The notes: a model not told the origin generated them from the sequence alone. 8,990 nucleotides of DNA from an uncultured Eubacteriales bacterium (GCA_949745625.1 CATJZR010000125.1:1-8990), one strand, 5' to 3'. Shown: positions 1-6,912, counted from the stretch's first letter. Translations and numbers: made by a program.

Positions 1-73
1 GCTCACAAGCTTTTACATACTACCTATACCAAAAGAGAAAAATATTGATTTTTTAAACTTATATTATTAAATA

Positions 74-116
74 CGGCGGGCGGAAAGATTTCCCCCCGCC
101 GCATTTTAAAATTTTT
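74..116 (+). terminator. Intrinsic terminator of an upstream gene
   Basis: CGGCGGG (74-80) pairs perfectly with CCCGCCG (95-101), enclosing a 14-nt loop with some internal pairing. It is followed by CATTTTAAAATTTTT, a broken T-tract. The gene it serves lies outside the window on the left. No coding sequence is visible in the first 230 bases. Confidence 0.75.
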
Positions 117-133
117 AAAAAAAATTTTAAAAT
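103..133. repeat. Perfect AT-only inverted repeat
   Basis: ATTTTAAAATTTT (103-115) is the exact reverse complement of AAAATTTTAAAAT (121-133), with a 5-nt spacer. It directly abuts the GC-rich terminator hairpin. It may help bidirectional termination, or it may be a chance AT palindrome. Confidence 0.5.
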
Positions 134-211
134 TTTGTCACGAAATCGCTTTAAAATTTACTCTTTGATTAATGAAGAGGGATAACTAAATTCCACTAAA
201 AATCCGTTTTT

Positions 212-235
212 GGGAGGTTCAGACCGATGTACTAA
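212..235 (+). other. Possible minimal leader ORF (Met-Tyr-stop)
   Basis: A strong Shine-Dalgarno GGGAGG (212-217) sits nine bases before ATG TAC TAA (227-235). It lies about 70 bases upstream of the first gene. The spacing is good for translation, so it could be a very short leader ORF or a decayed start of a lost gene. No function can be assigned. Confidence 0.25.
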
Positions 236-303
236 AAAAATAATCGTGAAGTTTGGCACAAAAAATTTAAAAGGTATTGAAAACAAAAAAGGGGTATGAT
301 ATA

Positions 304-933
304 ATGAAAACAAGAAAGAATATAACAACAAAAAAACTGCTTATAATTGCCGTCGGCTTTATGCTGTTGGTTGCAACCGTGTTCGGAATACTTTTCGGTA
401 CATACGTAAACGTCAACGCAGAAGACAGAGACCCTGTAATAATGGAGCGTAGCGCTTGGTTTCATCGAGTAAATCCCGGCGAACAGGAATCAATGATAGA
501 AAGAACTGTGACGGATGCCGGCGTTGACGGCAATTCCGATGACCTTTTTAACAGTAGCACGCAGTTTATAAATATCGGAGATATAATGGATAGAGGGTTT
601 CATTACATTTCAGTCATTTTGGAATTTCAAATGAAAGAGGTAAACGACGGTTATCAGCATATTTATCTGTATTCCCACTCTGAGGAAAAAGCGGGGGTTA
701 AACTGAACTACTACGGTAATACAACAAAAAAAGAGTATAACCGTGTAGCTATTCATTTCAAGACTATGTTCTTTACTGCATTTTTAAATGAACATCTTAA
801 TATGGAACTCAGACTCAGATATGACGCAAGCGGTGCGGGGGCAGATACCTGGAAGTATAAAGATATGTTAATCCGCGTACAACTGAGTCAGGTGGTATTG
901 CGCAATGAAACGGTGAAATACGGGCAAGTATAA
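304..933 (+). CDS. Unrecognised secreted or membrane-anchored protein
   Basis: A 209-residue protein of no family I recognise. The N-terminus has a Lys/Arg-rich stretch (MKTRKNITTKK) and a strongly hydrophobic segment at about residues 12-34, then VNAED. This fits a signal peptide or an N-terminal anchor, so the remaining ~175 residues are probably outside the membrane. They are mixed and aromatic-rich, with few cysteines and no visible catalytic motif. I chose ATG 304 because AAGGGG lies nine bases upstream; a TTG at 277 in the same frame would add nine residues but has a weaker site. The stop lies 26 bases before the ABC transporter start with no terminator between, so the two are probably cotranscribed. 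It may be an accessory or substrate-binding partner of the transporter, but that rests on position alone. Confidence 0.7.
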   Translation: MKTRKNITTKKLLIIAVGFMLLVATVFGILFGTYVNVNAEDRDPVIMERSAWFHRVNPGEQESMIERTVTDAGVDGNSDDLFNSSTQFINIGDIMDRGFHYISVILEFQMKEVNDGYQHIYLYSHSEEKAGVKLNYYGNTTKKEYNRVAIHFKTMFFTAFLNEHLNMELRLRYDASGAGADTWKYKDMLIRVQLSQVVLRNETVKYGQV

Positions 934-959
934 TAATTATAAATAAAGGCGGTGAAAAT

Positions 960-3119
960 ATGGCTATCGTAATTGAAGGCTTGGAAAAAATTTACAGGGT
1001 AAAAAGGGGCGCGGATGTCCGCGCCCTGAAAGGAGTAACGTTCAACCTGCCGGATAGGGGAATGGTGTTCATACTCGGTAAATCGGGCTGCGGCAAGTCA
1101 ACGCTGTTGAACGTGCTGGGCGGACTGGACGGCTTTGACAAAGGCGACGTAAAAATAGACGGACAGTCTATAAAAGATTATAAGGCTAAAGATTTAGACA
1201 GACACCGCAATAATTACGTAGGCTTTGTATTTCAGGAAAACAACCTGCTGGAAACAGAAAGCGTACAGCGCAACGTGGGTCTTGCGTTGGACTTGCAAAG
1301 CAGCAAGGATAGTGACGGCAGGGTTGCGGCAGCGCTTGAAAGCGTAGGTTTAAAAGACTTGGCAAAACAAAAGTGCAACCGAATATCGGGCGGACAAAAG
1401 CAGAGGGTGGCGATAGCCCGCGCACTGATAAAGCAGCCTAAGCTGCTATTGTGCGACGAGCCTACGGGCGCGTTGGACAGTGAAACGGGTGAAGAGATAT
1501 TCTGTCTGTTAAAGGAGCTTAGCGGCGACAGGCTTGTAGTGGTGGTATCGCACGACAGAGAGAGCGCGGAAAAGTACGGGGACAGAGTAATAGAGTTAAA
1601 AGACGGACAGATAATATCAGACAGTTCGCCTTTGGAACAACAGAGCGAAAAGGCAAATGAAAATGAGCAGACCGAAAAGAAAAAGCGCGGCGGACTGCGG
1701 TTTGCGCGCGCGTATATTACGGGCGTAAGCTACATAATAGCGCGGCCTATAAGAATGGCGATATGTCTGTTGCTTTGCCTTATAACCTTTACTTGCGCGG
1801 GGGTAATCGATACCATATACGCATACGACAGGGATAAGGCGATGCTTTATACGATGGATAAAATGGGCAGCAAGTGCTATGCGTTCGCCAGGGCGGTAAA
1901 GCTTGACAACGATACGTATGAGTTGGAAAAATACAAAATGCCCAAGTGGGACGCGGACGAGCTTGCTTCGCTTTTGGACGTGGACAGGTGCGACTATATC
2001 TATTACGTTGACAACTATACTCTGTTTTTAACTCCGAACATTGGCGACCTGCCGAAAGAATTGGTAGGAGAGAAGTACTACTGTGTGAACGGATACGTCG
2101 AGGCGGACGAAAGCTTTGCCGAAGACTACGGCTTTAACCTTGTAGCGGGCAGATTTGCGAAAACTACAGGCGAAGTTGTGTTACCGTTATTTTTATTCAA
2201 CTTTTTTAAGACCTACGGTTACGTGGACGGCGGCAACTTAGTGAAGATAAATACGTACGACGACCTTATAGGCAGGGAAATACGTTTCGCAACTCACAAA
2301 GCCACTATATCTCTTACATTAACAGGAATAATAGATACAAATTTTATATTCGAAAAACAGGCGGAAGTACTTTTTGGCGGCACTCCGCCTTACGGCAAAA
2401 ACGGAGCGGATTTCCGTTCGGATATGCAAGCTATCGATATGGATATGATACACAATACTATGTTCGTGTGCAACGGTTTCTATAACTATTTTACGACAGA
2501 GTATACAAACGAATACAATTCAGACGCAACTGTATTGCGCGTGCTTGCGCCGTATAAAGGCAGCGACGCGCAAAAACTGAAAAATATCCGCATATACGCC
2601 ACGCAGTATAACGGACAGCCTGTAGGCGGCGACGAACAAGACGGCACGTGCTATCATCTGGTAAATTACTGCGGGGACAGGATATGTAACGCAGAAGATA
2701 CGTTTAATAGAATAAAGAACTATGCGGCGTATGCGGTTGCGGTGCTGGTTACCGTATCTGCACTGTTTATATTCTATTACGCAAGCGGAACGATAAGCGA
2801 TAAGCGCAGAGAGATAGGAATACTGCGCGCGCTCGGCGCGTCGCGACGGGATGTAGTAAAGATTTTTGCATGCGAACACGGAACATTTGCTGCTGGCGCG
2901 ATAGTAATTTCTTTGACTATAGGTGCGATACTTACTACGCTTTTAGACAACTCGTTCATGCAAGCCTACGGATTGGGAACTGCGTTTATCAGTTTCGGTA
3001 TAAGACAAATCTCGGTGGTGGTAGCCGTTGCGGCGTTCGCCGTCGTCGTTGGGGTAGCCGTTCCGCTTATAAAGCTGTTAATTAAAAAACCCGTTGACGT
3101 AATAGCCGACAGGAAATAA
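960..3119 (+). CDS. ABC transporter, fused ATPase and FtsX/MacB-type permease
   Basis: A 719-residue ATP-driven membrane transporter subunit. The ATPase domain occupies residues 1-220: Walker A GKSGCGKST (40-48), Q-loop Gln92, signature ISGGQKQ (142-148, Ile for the usual Leu), Walker B LLLCDEP (162-168) and switch His198. It most resembles the LolD/MacB subfamily. A charged linker (about 225-247) leads to a first membrane segment (about 265-285), then a ~300-residue extracytoplasmic region. Three more membrane segments follow at about 588-608, 642-661 and 684-708. ISDKRREIGILRALGASRRDV after the second segment is typical of FtsX-like permeases. It would work as a dimer. Family members move lipids, peptides or drugs, or transmit force; the substrate cannot be read here. 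AGGCGGTG precedes the ATG. A terminator follows the stop. Confidence 0.93.
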   Translation: MAIVIEGLEKIYRVKRGADVRALKGVTFNLPDRGMVFILGKSGCGKSTLLNVLGGLDGFDKGDVKIDGQSIKDYKAKDLDRHRNNYVGFVFQENNLLETESVQRNVGLALDLQSSKDSDGRVAAALESVGLKDLAKQKCNRISGGQKQRVAIARALIKQPKLLLCDEPTGALDSETGEEIFCLLKELSGDRLVVVVSHDRESAEKYGDRVIELKDGQIISDSSPLEQQSEKANENEQTEKKKRGGLRFARAYITGVSYIIARPIRMAICLLLCLITFTCAGVIDTIYAYDRDKAMLYTMDKMGSKCYAFARAVKLDNDTYELEKYKMPKWDADELASLLDVDRCDYIYYVDNYTLFLTPNIGDLPKELVGEKYYCVNGYVEADESFAEDYGFNLVAGRFAKTTGEVVLPLFLFNFFKTYGYVDGGNLVKINTYDDLIGREIRFATHKATISLTLTGIIDTNFIFEKQAEVLFGGTPPYGKNGADFRSDMQAIDMDMIHNTMFVCNGFYNYFTTEYTNEYNSDATVLRVLAPYKGSDAQKLKNIRIYATQYNGQPVGGDEQDGTCYHLVNYCGDRICNAEDTFNRIKNYAAYAVAVLVTVSALFIFYYASGTISDKRREIGILRALGASRRDVVKIFACEHGTFAAGAIVISLTIGAILTTLLDNSFMQAYGLGTAFISFGIRQISVVVAVAAFAVVVGVAVPLIKLLIKKPVDVIADRK

Positions 3120-3135
3120 AACATATCGGCAGAAT

Positions 3136-3172
3136 ACGGAGGGCGGGAGTTTTTCCGCCATCCGTAAAATTT
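3136..3172 (+). terminator. Terminator after the ABC transporter gene
   Basis: ACGGAGGGCGG (3136-3146) pairs with CCGCCATCCGT (3155-3165) with a single G-A mismatch, followed by AAAATTTT. It ends the transporter operon and separates it from the ribosomal cluster. Confidence 0.7.
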
Positions 3173-3195
3173 TAATTCAAGGCAAGTTAAAACGG

Positions 3196-3224
3196 TTGAC
3201 AAGATATTTATAATATGATAAACT
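3196..3224 (+). promoter_or_regulatory. Promoter of rpmG-secE-nusG
   Basis: Perfect -35 TTGACA (3196-3201), a 17-bp spacer, then TAAACT (3219-3224) preceded by TGA, an extended -10. TATAAT and TATGAT also occur nearby but at poor spacing. The predicted start, near 3231, falls at the edge of the following hairpin. Confidence 0.7.
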
Positions 3225-3228
3225 TTCG

Positions 3229-3259
3229 TTACACCCTGAAGAGGGGGTGTAATTTTTTT
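3229..3259 (+). promoter_or_regulatory. Terminator-like hairpin at the start of the rpmG mRNA
   Basis: TTACACCC (3229-3236) pairs with GGGTGTAA (3245-3252) and is followed at once by seven Ts (3253-3259). It has the form of an intrinsic terminator but lies between the promoter and the rpmG ribosome binding site (GGAG, 3264-3267). It could attenuate the operon, or form a stabilising 5' hairpin if transcription starts near 3229-3231. Confidence 0.6.
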
Positions 3260-3276
3260 GTACGGAGTTTTCCAAA

Positions 3277-3438
3277 ATGAAAGCATCAACAAGGGCTAAA
3301 ATCACCTTCGAATGCACCGAGTGCAAGCACAGAAATTACGATAGCTACAAGAATAAGCGTAACGACCCGGACAGGCTTACCATATCCAAGTACTGCCCTT
3401 TCTGCAAAAAGCACACCGAGCACAAGGAAACCAAATAA
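3277..3438 (+). CDS. rpmG: Ribosomal protein L33 (bL33)
   Basis: A 53-residue structural protein of the large ribosomal subunit, near the E site. The start MKASTRAKITFECTEC and the end ISKYCPFCKKHTEHKETK are typical of the family. The four cysteines, C13-x2-C16 and C40-x2-C43, make it the zinc-binding (C+) form. GGAG lies nine bases upstream of the ATG. It is the first gene of the rpmG-secE-nusG transcription unit, the usual Bacillota order. No tRNA-Trp gene is present between rpmG and secE, although some relatives have one there. Confidence 0.95.
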   Translation: MKASTRAKITFECTECKHRNYDSYKNKRNDPDRLTISKYCPFCKKHTEHKETK

Positions 3439-3480
3439 GGCTTCTTTAAATTGCGCTCAAAGCGCGCGGAGGAATTTTTT

Positions 3481-3720
3481 ATGGCACAGAAAAGCGATAA
3501 CAATGTCAAAAAGCCCAACTTTTTCGTAAGAATGGGCAGAAAATTCAAGGAAACCTTTTCCGAGCTGAAAAGGGTAACCTGGCCCTCCTTCCCCAAGGTG
3601 GTTAAGGCTACCTGCGTGGTTTTGGTGGTCGTAATTGCGTTCACCGTTGTTGCCACGCTTATAAACTACGGCTTGCAGGAGCTTTTGGGGCTTATCACCG
3701 GTATTAAGGGTATCGAATAA
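3481..3720 (+). CDS. secE: Preprotein translocase subunit SecE
   Basis: A 79-residue single-span subunit of the SecYEG protein-export channel; SecE clamps the two halves of SecY. The amphipathic region carries the family signature ELKRVTWPS (28-36), followed by one membrane segment at about 41-63. This is the short Gram-positive form; the enterobacterial protein has three segments. I chose ATG 3481 because GGAGG (3468-3472) lies eight bases upstream; the in-frame TTG at 3451 has no good site. The stop TAA shares its last base with the nusG ATG, so the two are translationally coupled. Confidence 0.95.
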   Translation: MAQKSDNNVKKPNFFVRMGRKFKETFSELKRVTWPSFPKVVKATCVVLVVVIAFTVVATLINYGLQELLGLITGIKGIE

Positions 3721-4250
3721 TGGTTGACGTAACAACTACGCCTTGCTGGTATATTCTGCATACCTATTCCGGCTACGAGTCGATGGTTAAGGAAAACCTT
3801 GAAAGGCTTATCGAAAACAATAATTTGCAGGATATGATTTTCGAAGTCAAAATCCCCATGGAGCAGACTATCGAAGAGAAGAACGGCAAACGCAAGGTTG
3901 TCGAGCGGAAGCTGTTGCCCTGCTATGTGTTTATAAAAATGGTATATTCCAACCAGCTTTGGTACTGGATAACCAACACGAGGGGCGTTACGGGCTTTGT
4001 CGGTCCTCAGGGCAGACCAATCCCTTTGAGAGAGGACGAGATACGCAAAATGCGCCTTGAAACGGTCGTGGTCGAGGGCGAGTTCGCAATCGGCGACGGC
4101 GTCGAAGTTGTTTCTGGACCTCTCGAAGGCTTCAAGGGTTCTATTATCGAGTTGAACGATATTGCGCAGAAGGCTAAAATCAACGTCGAGATGTTCGGCA
4201 GAAATACCGATGTAGAGGTTGAATACCTTCAAATTAAAAAGGTGGATTAA
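3720..4250 (+). CDS. nusG: Transcription elongation factor NusG
   Basis: A 176-residue factor that binds RNA polymerase and modulates pausing, termination and coupling with the ribosome. The NGN domain covers about residues 8-115, with WYILHTYSGYE (10-20), LLPCYVFIKM (65-74) and RGVTGFVGPQGRPIPL (88-103). The KOW domain begins near residue 122, with VVSGPLEGFKGSIIEL (130-145). The length is normal. It overlaps secE by one base and is the last gene of its unit. An imperfect palindrome that may also carry the next promoter follows its stop. Confidence 0.97.
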   Translation: MVDVTTTPCWYILHTYSGYESMVKENLERLIENNNLQDMIFEVKIPMEQTIEEKNGKRKVVERKLLPCYVFIKMVYSNQLWYWITNTRGVTGFVGPQGRPIPLREDEIRKMRLETVVVEGEFAIGDGVEVVSGPLEGFKGSIIELNDIAQKAKINVEMFGRNTDVEVEYLQIKKVD

Positions 4251-4257
4251 AAACTTT

Positions 4258-4358
4258 GTATATACGCTGCAATACTGCGTTGCCTTTGCGGTTTGACGGG
4301 TTGCATACTTCTCGTATGGGCCCTAAAGCCGCAGACGCCTTGTCTTGCACGTATATTC
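4258..4358. repeat. Imperfect palindromic repeat, copy A
   Basis: A ~100-bp imperfect inverted repeat fills most of the nusG-rplK spacer. The left arm (from GTATATACGCTGCAATAC, 4258) matches the reverse of the right arm (TCTTGCACGTATATTC, 4343-4358) with mismatches. The centre is a hairpin, CATAC (4304-4308) with GTATG (4314-4318). Its arm sequences and layout recur in the rplA-rplJ spacer, so it is a dispersed element rather than ordinary leader DNA. It has no terminal T-tract. Confidence 0.6.
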
Positions 4359-4374
4359 GAGTTTTCGATATAAT
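4345..4374 (+). promoter_or_regulatory. Likely promoter of rplK-rplA
   Basis: TTGCAC (4345-4350), an 18-bp spacer, then a perfect TATAAT (4369-4374), about 76 bp before rplK. The -35 lies inside the right arm of palindrome copy A, so the repeat appears to supply part of this promoter. The -35 is weaker than those of the neighbouring promoters. Confidence 0.5.
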
Positions 4375-4449
4375 CAGTTAAATTTGTGGGAGAGCGTTTT
4401 AAATTTTCACACTGATACGCCCGTTTAACCACATGGAGGAAATAAATTT

Positions 4450-4875
4450 ATGGCAAAGAAGATTACTGCGGTTGTAAAATTGCAGCTTCCCGCAGGTAAA
4501 GCGACCCCCGCGCCTCCCGTAGGCTCTACGCTGGGTCCCCACGGTATCAACATACCCGGCTTTACCAAGGAATTCAATGCAAAGACCGCACATCAGGCAG
4601 GACTTATCATTCCCTGCGTAGTAACCATTTATCAGGACAGAAGCTTTACGTTCGTTCTGAAAACGCCGCCTACGCCCGTGCTTATAAAGAAGGCTCTGGG
4701 TCTGGAAACGGCAAGCGCGCGTCCCAACAGGGACAAGGTCGGCAAGCTGACCAAGGCGCAGGTTGAGGAAATTGCAAAAACGAAAATGCCCGATTTGAAC
4801 TGCGTTGATTTGGACTCGGCAAAGAGCATGGTAAAAGGAACCGCCCGCTCGATGGGCGTTACGGTGGAGGAATAA
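4450..4875 (+). CDS. rplK: Ribosomal protein L11 (uL11)
   Basis: A 141-residue protein of the ribosomal GTPase-associated centre. It binds the thiostrepton loop of 23S rRNA, supports the L10-L7/L12 stalk and is needed for RelA sensing. The N-terminal domain (1-70) contains YQDRSFTFVLKTPP, and the C-terminal RNA-binding domain contains KVGKLTKAQVEEIAKTKMPDLN and KGTARSMGV. GGAGGA lies nine bases before the ATG. The proline-rich loop reads PPVGSTLGPHGINIPGF, where the usual bacterial form is PPVGPALGQxGVNIMEF. Pro26 is thus replaced by Ser, Gln30 by Pro and Met-Glu by Pro-Gly. The other fold-defining motifs are intact, so it is a functional but divergent L11. Confidence 0.97.
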   Translation: MAKKITAVVKLQLPAGKATPAPPVGSTLGPHGINIPGFTKEFNAKTAHQAGLIIPCVVTIYQDRSFTFVLKTPPTPVLIKKALGLETASARPNRDKVGKLTKAQVEEIAKTKMPDLNCVDLDSAKSMVKGTARSMGVTVEE

Positions 4876-4878
4876 GTT

Positions 4879-5568
4879 ATGAAACTTGCTAAAAAATACG
4901 CAGAAAGCATAGCGTCCTACGACCGTTCGAAGTCCTACGACTTAAACGACGCGGTTAAGACCGTTATCGATACGGCAAAGGCTAAATTCGACGAAACTAT
5001 CGAGCTTCACGTTCGTCTCGGCGTTGACCCCAGACAGGCAGACCAGCAGGTCCGCGGCGTGCTCGTACTTCCCAACGGAACGGGTAAACAGAAGAAGGTT
5101 CTCGTTGTCGCGAAGGGAGATAAGGCCGATGCGGCTACCGCAGCGGGCGCAGATTACGTCGGCGCGGAAGAAATGATACAGAGAATACAGAAGGACAACT
5201 GGTTCGATTTCGACGTTATGATTACCACACCCGATATGATGGGTATCGTCGGTAGAATCGGCCGCGTATTAGGTCCCAAGGGCTTAATGCCCAACCCCAA
5301 GTCGGGTACCGTTACTATGGACGTTGCGAGAGCGGTTCAGGAGGTTAAGGCAGGTAAGGTAGAATACCGTCTTGACAAGACCGCAATTATTCACTGCCCT
5401 ATCGGCAAAAAGTCGTTCGGCGTTGAGAAGCTTACCGAAAACTTCAACGCGCTTATGGACGCAATCGTTAAGGCTAAGCCCGCGACCGCAAAGGGACAGT
5501 ACATCAAGTCCGTAACTTTGGCTGCGACCATGGGCCCCGGCGTAAAGGTAACCTATAACAAGGGCTAA
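4879..5568 (+). CDS. rplA: Ribosomal protein L1 (uL1)
   Basis: A 229-residue protein of the mobile L1 stalk, which helps release deacylated tRNA from the E site. In many bacteria it also represses its own L11-L1 mRNA. The family signature GRIGRVLGPKGLMPNPKSGT spans about residues 125-144. The rRNA-binding start (KKYAES...) and the C-terminal KGQYIKSVTLAATMGPGVKV are both present, and the length is typical. It begins three bases after rplK; its ribosome binding site (GGAGG) is inside the end of rplK. No L1 operator was identified with confidence in the rplK leader. Confidence 0.97.
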   Translation: MKLAKKYAESIASYDRSKSYDLNDAVKTVIDTAKAKFDETIELHVRLGVDPRQADQQVRGVLVLPNGTGKQKKVLVVAKGDKADAATAAGADYVGAEEMIQRIQKDNWFDFDVMITTPDMMGIVGRIGRVLGPKGLMPNPKSGTVTMDVARAVQEVKAGKVEYRLDKTAIIHCPIGKKSFGVEKLTENFNALMDAIVKAKPATAKGQYIKSVTLAATMGPGVKVTYNKG

Positions 5569-5685
5569 AAATGCGCGTATGAGTTGCAATGCGTTGTTGC
5601 GCTGCGTTTTGCCAAGTCGTGTACGTTCGTGTACACTCCTGTCGCAAAGCCTCGCGCCCTTGCCTTGCTTGCATCTTCGTATTTT
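5569..5685. repeat. Imperfect palindromic repeat, copy B
   Basis: Immediately after the rplA stop, a ~115-bp imperfect inverted repeat has the same plan as copy A. The left arm contains GCAATGCGTTGTTGC and the right arm GCCTTGCTTGCATCTTCG. The centre is a hairpin, GTGTAC (5619-5624) with GTACAC (5631-5636). Shared words with copy A include GCAAT..TGCGTTG in the left arm and CTTG.CTTGCA in the right arm. There is no T-tract, so it is not a standard terminator. Confidence 0.6.
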
Positions 5686-5701
5686 AATGCCGTAAAATCG
5701 T

Positions 5702-5730
5702 TTGACATAACGGTTTTTAAGCGATATAAT
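5702..5730 (+). promoter_or_regulatory. Promoter of rplJ-rplL
   Basis: Perfect TTGACA (5702-5707), a 17-bp spacer and perfect TATAAT (5725-5730). Transcription would start near 5737 and run through the L10 leader into rplJ. Confidence 0.9.
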
Positions 5731-5750
5731 ATAAAAGTAAATAATTTCTG

Positions 5751-5860
5751 TTTGCCATAGACAGCGGGTAGATTTATCGTAAATCCTGCCGAGGTGAAGG
5801 AAAATAAAGTATAATTACGCTTTATTACCCTGCTACCGCTATGGTTGCAGGGTTCTTTTT
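5751..5860 (+). promoter_or_regulatory. L10 leader with attenuator
   Basis: The mRNA leader upstream of rplJ has features of the L10 leader family, including AATCCTGCCGAGGTGAAGG (5783-5801), the likely docking region for L10-L12. A terminator hairpin, ACCCTGC (5827-5833) with GCAGGGT (5847-5853) plus a T-tract, precedes the gene. The 5' segment GCCATAG..AGCGGGTA (5754-5770) can instead pair with TACCC.GCT..CTATGG (5826-5844), which uses half of the terminator. This predicts two exclusive states, with excess L10-L12 favouring termination. The family role is established; the pairing is my reading. Confidence 0.8.
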
Positions 5861-5886
5861 AAAAATTTTGAATGGAGGTACAGGAT

Positions 5887-6408
5887 TTGTCGGCTAATTT
5901 CGAAGCTAAAAAAGTTGTCGTTGAAGAGATTGTAAACAAAATCAAAAATTCCAAGTCGGTAGTTTTGGTCGATTACAATAAACTGACCGTTGCAGAGGTT
6001 TCCGAACTCAGGAACAAATGCAGACAGGCGAATTGCGAATACAAGGTTTACAAAAACACGCTTGTAAGAAAAGCTTTCAACGATTTGGGATTTAAAGATT
6101 TCGACGCGGACCTCAACGGTCCCACCGCGTTTGCGTTCGGCAACGACGAAACCGGCGCCGCAAAGCTTATGAGCGAGGCAGCAAAGACCTACGACGGTAA
6201 AATCGTAGTAAAAAGCGCGTTCGTTGATAACGCTTATTGCGACAAGGCTGCGGCAAAGGCCCTTGCGGACATGCCGTCGAGGGAAGAGCTGGTTGCAAAG
6301 ATGCTCGGCTCTATGCAGGCGCCCGTTGCAAACTTTGCAGGCGTATTGAACAATTTACTTTCGGGTATCGTGCGTGTGCTTAACGGCATCGCTCAGCAAA
6401 AAGGTTAA
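5887..6408 (+). CDS. rplJ: Ribosomal protein L10 (uL10)
   Basis: A 173-residue protein that anchors L7/L12 dimers to form the ribosomal stalk and binds 23S rRNA beside L11. The rRNA-binding domain includes VVLVDYNKLTVAEVSELRNKCR, EYKVYKNTLVRKAF and NGPTAFAFG. The C-terminal helix that binds L7/L12 follows PSREELVAKMLGSMQAPVANF. I chose TTG 5887 over ATG 5872 because GGAGGT (5874-5879) is eight bases before the TTG and lies inside the longer reading; family members also begin M-S-A-N-F-E-A-K-K or similar. The ATG reading would add five residues and has no Shine-Dalgarno. It is probably controlled by the L10 leader. Confidence 0.95.
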   Translation: MSANFEAKKVVVEEIVNKIKNSKSVVLVDYNKLTVAEVSELRNKCRQANCEYKVYKNTLVRKAFNDLGFKDFDADLNGPTAFAFGNDETGAAKLMSEAAKTYDGKIVVKSAFVDNAYCDKAAAKALADMPSREELVAKMLGSMQAPVANFAGVLNNLLSGIVRVLNGIAQQKG

Positions 6409-6471
6409 CAAGGTCCGCATTTACCTAAAAAATGCAAAATAAAATTTAAAATAAATCAGGAGATTATAAAA

Positions 6472-6849
6472 ATGGCAGACGTAAAGAAATTTATCGAAGA
6501 AGTTAAATCGATGACGGTATTAGAGCTCAACGAGCTTGTAAAGGCACTTGAAGAGGAGTTCGGCGTATCCGCAGCAGCTCCCGTAGCAGTAGCGGCAGCT
6601 CCCGCAGCAGGCGCAGCGGCTCCCGCGGCAGCTGAAGAAAAGACCGAGTTCAACGTAGTCCTTAAAGATTGCGGCGACAAGAAAATCGACGTTATCAAGG
6701 TTGTACGCGGCTTCACCGGTCTCGGACTTGTAGAAGCTAAGCAGGCTGTTGAAAAGGGCGGCGTTCTTAAAGAGAACGTAGCTAAGGAAGAGGCTGACAA
6801 AATCGTCGCTGACCTCAAAGCAGCAGGCGCAACCGCAGTTCTCGAGTAA
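6472..6849 (+). CDS. rplL: Ribosomal protein L7/L12 (bL12)
   Basis: A 125-residue acidic stalk protein that recruits and stimulates the translational GTPases. The N-terminal dimerisation domain (1-32) has KFIEEVKSMTVLELNELVKALEEEFGV. The flexible hinge (about 33-56) is almost all Ala and Pro. The globular C-terminal domain carries TEFNVVLKDCGDKKIDVIKVV and TGLGLVEAKQAVEKGG; Val replaces the common Lys in GLGLKEAK. CAGGAG precedes the ATG. The 63-bp gap after rplJ holds a small hairpin, GCATTT (6417-6422) with AAATGC (6430-6435), but no T-tract. rplL is the last gene before a strong terminator. Confidence 0.97.
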   Translation: MADVKKFIEEVKSMTVLELNELVKALEEEFGVSAAAPVAVAAAPAAGAAAPAAAEEKTEFNVVLKDCGDKKIDVIKVVRGFTGLGLVEAKQAVEKGGVLKENVAKEEADKIVADLKAAGATAVLE

Positions 6850-6861
6850 TTATGTACGTTT

Positions 6862-6892
6862 AAAAAAGCTACCGCATAGCGGTAGCTTTTTT
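6862..6892 (+). terminator. Strong terminator after rplL
   Basis: AAAAAAGCTACCGC (6862-6875) pairs perfectly with GCGGTAGCTTTTTT (6879-6892) around an ATA loop. The flanking A and T runs make it potentially bidirectional. It closes the ribosomal protein cluster. Confidence 0.95.
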
Positions 6893-6912
6893 AGTTACCG
6901 CAAACAAATTGC

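Noticed and set aside
3439..3480. tRNA-Trp gene between rpmG and secE, as in some relatives
   Set aside because: The gap is only 42 bp and has no tRNA-like fold.
3666..4232. 188-codon open frame on the minus strand inside nusG
   Set aside because: It lies fully antisense to the unmistakable secE/nusG genes and has no family resemblance.
5872..5886. ATG 5872 as the rplJ start
   Set aside because: It has no Shine-Dalgarno, and its first codons contain the GGAGGT that serves the TTG at 5887.
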